Source: Saccharopolyspora phatthalungensis
GTDB taxonomy: Bacteria; Actinomycetota; Actinomycetes; Mycobacteriales; Pseudonocardiaceae
DNA length: 64,000 nucleotides
Direction of reading: 5' to 3'
Assembly: GCF_014203395.1 (NCBI RefSeq)
Contig: NZ_JACHIW010000004.1
Span: forward strand, 62,001-126,000
The notes under the pieces were generated by a model that made no database searches, had not been told where the DNA came from, and worked only from the letters and a program-made list of their open reading frames with translations. The translations under genes and the position numbers were made by a program. Of the stretch, positions 59,513 through 64,000 are shown piece after piece. How positions within the stretch are numbered: position 1 is the first letter of the stretch; each line of letters begins with the position of its first letter.

Positions 59513-62500
59513 CGAAACCGGACGATTACGCAGGGGAGCCCGTCGCCGTCATCGGGATCGGATGCCGGCTGCCTGGCGGTGTGACGGATGGCGAGTCGCT
59601 TTGGAAGTTGCTGGAGGGGCAGGTCGACGCCATCGGGCCGATTCCCCAGGATCGGTGGGACGTCGAACGATACTACGCGGCAAGTTCCCAGCAGCCGGGA
59701 CGAATGAATGCGCGGGAGGGCGGCTTCCTCGACGAGGTCGATACCTTCGACGCCGCGTTCTTCGGCATCTCGGGCCGCATCGCTGAGCAGATGGACCCCC
59801 AGCAGCGTCTCCTCCTGGAGGTGTGCTGGGAGGCGTTCGAGGACGGCGGCGTCTCGCCGCACGGGCTAGCGGGCAGCCGGACCGGTGTCTTCATGGGCGG
59901 CTGCAGCCAGGATTACGGTGCGCTCCAAGGGGAGCCCTCCCAGATCGAGGGCCTGGGCCCGCACTCGGCCACCGGCACCTTCATGAGCATCATCTCCAAC
60001 AGGTTGTCCTACACGTTCGACCTGCGCGGGCCGAGCATGACGATCGATACCGCCTGCTCGTCGTCGCTGGCGGCCGTCCACCTGGCCTGCCAGAGCCTGC
60101 AGAACGGCGAGAGCGACCTGGCGCTGGCCGGCGGTGTCAACCTGATGCTGACACCGCAGTTCGCCATTGCCTTGAGCCAGGCGTCCATGCTGTCGCCAGA
60201 CGGCCGCTCGAAGGCTTTCGACGCGGCGGCCAACGGCTACGTGCGTGGCGAGGGTGCCGGCGTCGTTTTGTTGAAGCCGCTGAGCAAGGCATTGCTGGAT
60301 CGCGATCGCATCTACGCCGTGATCCGGGGTTCGGCGGTGAACCAGGACGGCCGGACACAAGGGATCACGGTGCCCAGCGGCGCCTCGCAGGAAGCCAACT
60401 TCCGTGCGGCCTTGTCCCGCGCCAGGGTCGCGGCGCAGGACATCGGTTACGTGGAGGCGCACGGTACGGGGACGCCGGTGGGCGACCCCATCGAGGCCAA
60501 CGCGCTGGGCCGGGTGCTCAGCGACAAGCGCGAGTCCGACCGGGTTGCCTTCGTCGGGTCGATCAAGACCAACATCGGTCACCTCGAAGCCGGTGCGGGT
60601 ATCGCGGGCTTGATCAAGGCCGTGCTGAGCGTCTACAAGCGGCAGATCCCCGGAAACCTGCACTTCCAGGCGCCCAACCCCGAGATCGACTTTGACCGCT
60701 GGGGCATGGAGGTGCCGACGAGCACGCGCGCCTGGCCGGAGTATTTCGACCGGGCCATCGCGAGCGTCAACTCCTTCGGTTTCGGTGGCACGAACGCGAA
60801 CGTGGTGCTGGAAGAGCCCCCGTCCGCACAACTCACGGTGGACGAACAGGCCGAGCCGCGCCCCGCGGTGCTTGCGCTCAGCGCGGGGAGTGCTCAGGCA
60901 CTTACCCAGCTGGCGGAGAACTACGCCTCCTGGCTGGAGGCCGAGCCCGTCGACCTGGAGCAGCTGGGCGCCAACCTCGCGCTGCGGCGCAGCCACCACG
61001 CTCATCGTCTCGCGGTCATCGCCTCGGACGCCGCGGATGCGGCGACGAAACTCCGCGGCTTCGCCACCGGCGAGCTCACTCCGGGTGCGATCAGCGGCGG
61101 CACCAAGCCGGGCGGGACCGGCAAGCTGGCGTTCCTGTTCAACGGCCAGGGCCCGCAGTGGTTCGCGATGGGCCGGACCCTGCTGAACACCAGCGAGGTC
61201 TTCCGCGCGAAGATCATGGAATGCGACCAGGTCGCGCGCAAGTACATCGACTGGTCGATCTACGACGAGCTGCTCGCCCCCGACGAGTCGTCTTCCAAGG
61301 TCAACGACACGTACTGCCTACAGCCCACGATGTTCAGCGTCCAGGTCGCGCTGGCCGAGCTATGGAAGTCGTGGGGCATCGTTCCCGACGGCGTCGCAGG
61401 GCACAGCATGGGCGAGATCGCCGCGGCGCACGTGTCCGGCGCGCTCGACCTCGATGCCGCCCTGAAGGTGATCTGCCGGCGGGCCGCGATCCAGGAGAAG
61501 GCGGACCCCACCGGGGCCATGATGTTCGTCGCCCTCAACAAGGACGACGCGCAGAAGCTGTGCGCCGAACACCCGGACCAGTTGTGGGTGTCCGCGGAAA
61601 ACGGCCCGGTCGCCTCCACCCTCTCCGGCCGCCGGGACCTGATCGAGGAGCTGGAAGTCAAGCTCCGCGGGCAAGGCGTGTTCGCGCGGGTGCTCCGGGT
61701 GAACTGCGCGTGCCACAGCCCGGACATGGAGCCCCTGCGCGAAGAGCTGCTTCGCGACCTGGACGGCGTCACGGGCGGTGACACCGCTGTTCCGATGTAC
61801 TCCACGGTCACCGGTGCCCGGATCGAGGGCCACGAGCTGGCGACTTCGTACTGGTGGAACAACTTCCGCCAGCCGGTGCTGTTCGCGCCGGCCATCCGCG
61901 CGATGCTGGCCGACGGGTTCGACGGTTTCGTCGAACTGAGCCCGCACCCCGTGCTGGCCAACTCCCTCAAGGAAATCCTGGCCGCCGAGGGCACCGACGC
62001 GCAGGTGGTTTCGTCGCTGGCGCGCAAGAAGGACGACTGGGAGTGCTTCCTGGAGGCGTTCGGGACCCTGGCCGTCCGGCGCGATGTGGCGTGGGAACGC
62101 CGTTACCCCACCAGCGCGCCCGTGCTCGACCTGCCGAAGAATCCCTGGATCCGGGAAACCTACTGGAACGAGAGCGAGACCTCGCGCCAGTACCGGGCCG
62201 GTGGGCAGGCGCACCCGATGCTCAAGCGGGTGGATGCCGTTCGGCCGACCTGGGAGATCAGGTGGGACGACCACCGCCTCACCTGGGTCAAGGAACACGA
62301 CGTGCTGGGTTCGGTGATCGTCCCCGGTGCGTCCTACGTGGAGGCCGCGTTGGCGGCGGCCCGGGAACTGACCGGCGAGAATTGTGCGCTGGAGTACCTC
62401 GAATTCGAGCGCGCCTGCGTGCTCGACGCCGACGAGCAGCAGGTGACTCGGCTCGAACTCGACCCCGTCCAGGGCACGTTCGAATTCCACCACCGGCCGG

Positions 62501-64000
62501 TTCGCAAGGACGGCTGGCGGCGCGCCTCGCGCGGCCGGTTCTACCGCACACCCCAGGACAGCGTGGTTCGCGTCTTCGATGTGGACGCCATCCGCGAGCG
62601 GTGCGCGACCGTCCACAAGCCCTTGGACGTCTACGGCGTGTTCCGTGAAAAGGGGTACTCCTACGGCCCCGCCTTCTGCGGAATCAGCAAGTTGCACATG
62701 GGCGACGGCGAGGCCCTGGCGCGCATCCAGGCGCCGAGGGTGCTCAAGAAGTCGCTGGATGGCTACCTGTTGCATCCCGCGGTGCTCGACGCCTGCTTCC
62801 AGTCCGCCATCCTGCACCCGTCCCAGGACCGGCCGGGCGAACTCCTGCCCTTCTCGTACCTGCCGACGGGCATCGACAACGTGCGGATCCACGACGAGCT
62901 GAGCCTGCCGTTGTGGTGCTACACGTTGGTGCGCAAGCTTGATGCGAGCGGGCTGCGCATCGAGATCTACGTCCTGGACGAACAGGGACGGGTGGTCGCC
63001 GAGTACGCCGGACTGCACGGCAAGGTCGTACCGCGGCCCGAAGCGGACGCGGCCGATCGCATCGATTCCCACTTCTACCGCACGATGTGGCAGCCCGACC
63101 GCCACACCGTTGCGGCACACGGCCCGTTGCCGACCGCGTTCACGCTGAACCACGAGACTCTGTTGTCCGAGCTGGAACCCGTGTCTCGCGAGCTGTCGCA
63201 GCGTGTTGCTCGGCCGGCGGAAACGGCGGGCTACCAGGCGGACGTGCACGGTCTGTGCGCCGCGTACGTGGTGGGCGCGCTGCGCAAGTTCGGCCGCGAG
63301 CTGACCATCGGCGAATCCTTCAAGGTCGAGGACTTTGCCGCACTGTTGCCATCGTTCAGCCGTGCCTTCACCCGGTTCCTCCGGTTCCTGGTCGAAGACG
63401 GCGTGCTGAGCGAGCAGGACGGCGTGTTCCAGGTCGTGTCCACACTGGACACCGACCCCGAGGGCCAGTGGTCCGAGGCGTTGTCCCGGCACCCGTCGCG
63501 GGTCTGGGAGTTGTTGCTGGTTCGCCGGACCGGCGAACACCTCCACGAGGTGCTCACCGGCGATGCCGACCCGCTGACCTTGCTCTTCCCCGCCGGGGCC
63601 GCCGAGGGCGTAGGCCCGATCTACGAGACCTCCCCGGTGAGCCGGTTCTACAACCTGCTGGCCAAGGAAGCGATCGAGCGGCTGGTCCGCACGGCCGACC
63701 CACGACGCACCCTGCGGGTGCTGGAGGTGGGCGGTGGTACCGGCGGGCTGACGGCGACCGTGCTTCCGGTGCTTCCCGCCGACCGGTGCGAGTACACCTT
63801 CACGGACGTATCGCCGGCGTTCACGCAGAGCGCCAGCGAGCTGTTCCAGGATTACGATTTCGTCGAGTACCGCACGCTGGACATCGAGAATGACCCCCTG
63901 GACCAGGGCATCGAGGAAGGCTCGTACGACCTCGTGCTGGCGGCGGACGTCGTGCACGCCACGGCCGACCTCAAGAAGACCCTGTCGTACCTCCAGTCGA
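59509..64000 (+). CDS. Type I polyketide synthase, KS-AT-DH-cMT... (3' end outside window)
   Basis: ATG 59509 overlaps the upstream stop; 1,497 codons are visible. The KS begins at once (EPVAVIGIGCRLPGG, no docking or loading region), with Cys183 in DTACSSS, His318 in EAHGTGT and His358 in IKTNIGHLE. The AT has GHSMGE (Ser633), but its specificity position reads CACHS rather than the HAFH or YASH of standard modules. The DH keeps H930 (HDVLGSVIVPG) and Asp1094 (LLHPAVLDACFQ). A C-methyltransferase follows with LEVGGGTGGL (~1406). This order resembles single-module, iterative highly reducing synthases. ER, KR and ACP would lie beyond the window. Confidence 0.92.
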   Translation, partial: MTKPDDYAGEPVAVIGIGCRLPGGVTDGESLWKLLEGQVDAIGPIPQDRWDVERYYAASSQQPGRMNAREGGFLDEVDTFDAAFFGISGRIAEQMDPQQRLLLEVCWEAFEDGGVSPHGLAGSRTGVFMGGCSQDYGALQGEPSQIEGLGPHSATGTFMSIISNRLSYTFDLRGPSMTIDTACSSSLAAVHLACQSLQNGESDLALAGGVNLMLTPQFAIALSQASMLSPDGRSKAFDAAANGYVRGEGAGVVLLKPLSKALLDRDRIYAVIRGSAVNQDGRTQGITVPSGASQEANFRAALSRARVAAQDIGYVEAHGTGTPVGDPIEANALGRVLSDKRESDRVAFVGSIKTNIGHLEAGAGIAGLIKAVLSVYKRQIPGNLHFQAPNPEIDFDRWGMEVPTSTRAWPEYFDRAIASVNSFGFGGTNANVVLEEPPSAQLTVDEQAEPRPAVLALSAGSAQALTQLAENYASWLEAEPVDLEQLGANLALRRSHHAHRLAVIASDAADAATKLRGFATGELTPGAISGGTKPGGTGKLAFLFNGQGPQWFAMGRTLLNTSEVFRAKIMECDQVARKYIDWSIYDELLAPDESSSKVNDTYCLQPTMFSVQVALAELWKSWGIVPDGVAGHSMGEIAAAHVSGALDLDAALKVICRRAAIQEKADPTGAMMFVALNKDDAQKLCAEHPDQLWVSAENGPVASTLSGRRDLIEELEVKLRGQGVFARVLRVNCACHSPDMEPLREELLRDLDGVTGGDTAVPMYSTVTGARIEGHELATSYWWNNFRQPVLFAPAIRAMLADGFDGFVELSPHPVLANSLKEILAAEGTDAQVVSSLARKKDDWECFLEAFGTLAVRRDVAWERRYPTSAPVLDLPKNPWIRETYWNESETSRQYRAGGQAHPMLKRVDAVRPTWEIRWDDHRLTWVKEHDVLGSVIVPGASYVEAALAAARELTGENCALEYLEFERACVLDADEQQVTRLELDPVQGTFEFHHRPVRKDGWRRASRGRFYRTPQDSVVRVFDVDAIRERCATVHKPLDVYGVFREKGYSYGPAFCGISKLHMGDGEALARIQAPRVLKKSLDGYLLHPAVLDACFQSAILHPSQDRPGELLPFSYLPTGIDNVRIHDELSLPLWCYTLVRKLDASGLRIEIYVLDEQGRVVAEYAGLHGKVVPRPEADAADRIDSHFYRTMWQPDRHTVAAHGPLPTAFTLNHETLLSELEPVSRELSQRVARPAETAGYQADVHGLCAAYVVGALRKFGRELTIGESFKVEDFAALLPSFSRAFTRFLRFLVEDGVLSEQDGVFQVVSTLDTDPEGQWSEALSRHPSRVWELLLVRRTGEHLHEVLTGDADPLTLLFPAGAAEGVGPIYETSPVSRFYNLLAKEAIERLVRTADPRRTLRVLEVGGGTGGLTATVLPVLPADRCEYTFTDVSPAFTQSASELFQDYDFVEYRTLDIENDPLDQGIEEGSYDLVLAADVVHATADLKKTLSYLQS

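Noticed and set aside
61360-63957. Long minus-strand open frame (865 codons)
   Set aside because: It is the antisense of the PKS AT-DH-cMT region, where active-site motifs are intact on the plus strand.
1-64000. tRNA or rRNA genes
   Set aside because: I looked for T-arm patterns such as GGTTCGAATCC and for rRNA-like conserved runs on both strands and saw none. A covariance-model search would be decisive.

Overview
The window comes from a high-GC actinomycete. GTG and TTG starts, 4-bp ATGA/GTGA/TTGA gene overlaps, and Lsr2-like, SsgA-like, DUF742 and DUF397/XRE proteins all point that way. A filamentous Pseudonocardiales genus such as Saccharopolyspora would fit, but that is inference and no marker gene is present.

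1-9433: the 3' part of a giant (>2,700 aa) protein with two 'lonely Cys' domains and seven degenerate tandem repeats, then a small partner gene. 9515-13762 (minus): cutA, two decayed genes, and a nucleoside hydrolase next to an NAD synthase whose amidase nucleophile is missing. 14719-22552: a three-gene overlapping operon of a large protein with a degenerate ADP-ribosyltransferase-like end, a paralogue of the 8393 gene, and a beta-helix protein with two CbxX-type AAA+ domains. This section resembles a secretion or inter-bacterial conflict island.

22507-32228: accessory DNA. An IS element sits inside a dispersed palindrome. The target carrying it is duplicated 3.6 kb away without the IS. Between and beyond the two copies lie XRE regulators, DUF397, overlapping small genes with zinc-ribbon-like motifs and repeated hairpins. 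The section ends in a DddA/SCP1.201-like deaminase with an Imm1-like immunity gene.

33277-35184: an intact GH1 beta-glucosidase behind the collapsed remains of a sugar ABC transporter operon.

35233-64000: mainly a natural-product locus. A minus-strand operon (42047 down to 35233) encodes an aromatic amino-acid ammonia-lyase, an unrecognised His-rich protein, a catechol-type O-methyltransferase, an acyl-CoA ligase, a Zn-alcohol dehydrogenase and an SDR. Together these would make and activate a methoxylated arylacrylic acid from tyrosine or DOPA. Divergent to it are a flavin monooxygenase, a small unknown gene and a TetR regulator with matching putative operators. A polyol cluster (MFS permease, DeoR remnant, polyol dehydrogenase) interrupts the locus. 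Then come a LuxE-like/LuxC-like/two-domain methyltransferase operon, Lsr2-like and SsgA-like genes, a nitronate-monooxygenase-family flavoprotein, an alpha/alpha-toroid cyclase-like protein and, overlapping it, an iterative-looking type I PKS (KS-AT-DH-cMT...) that runs off the end of the window.
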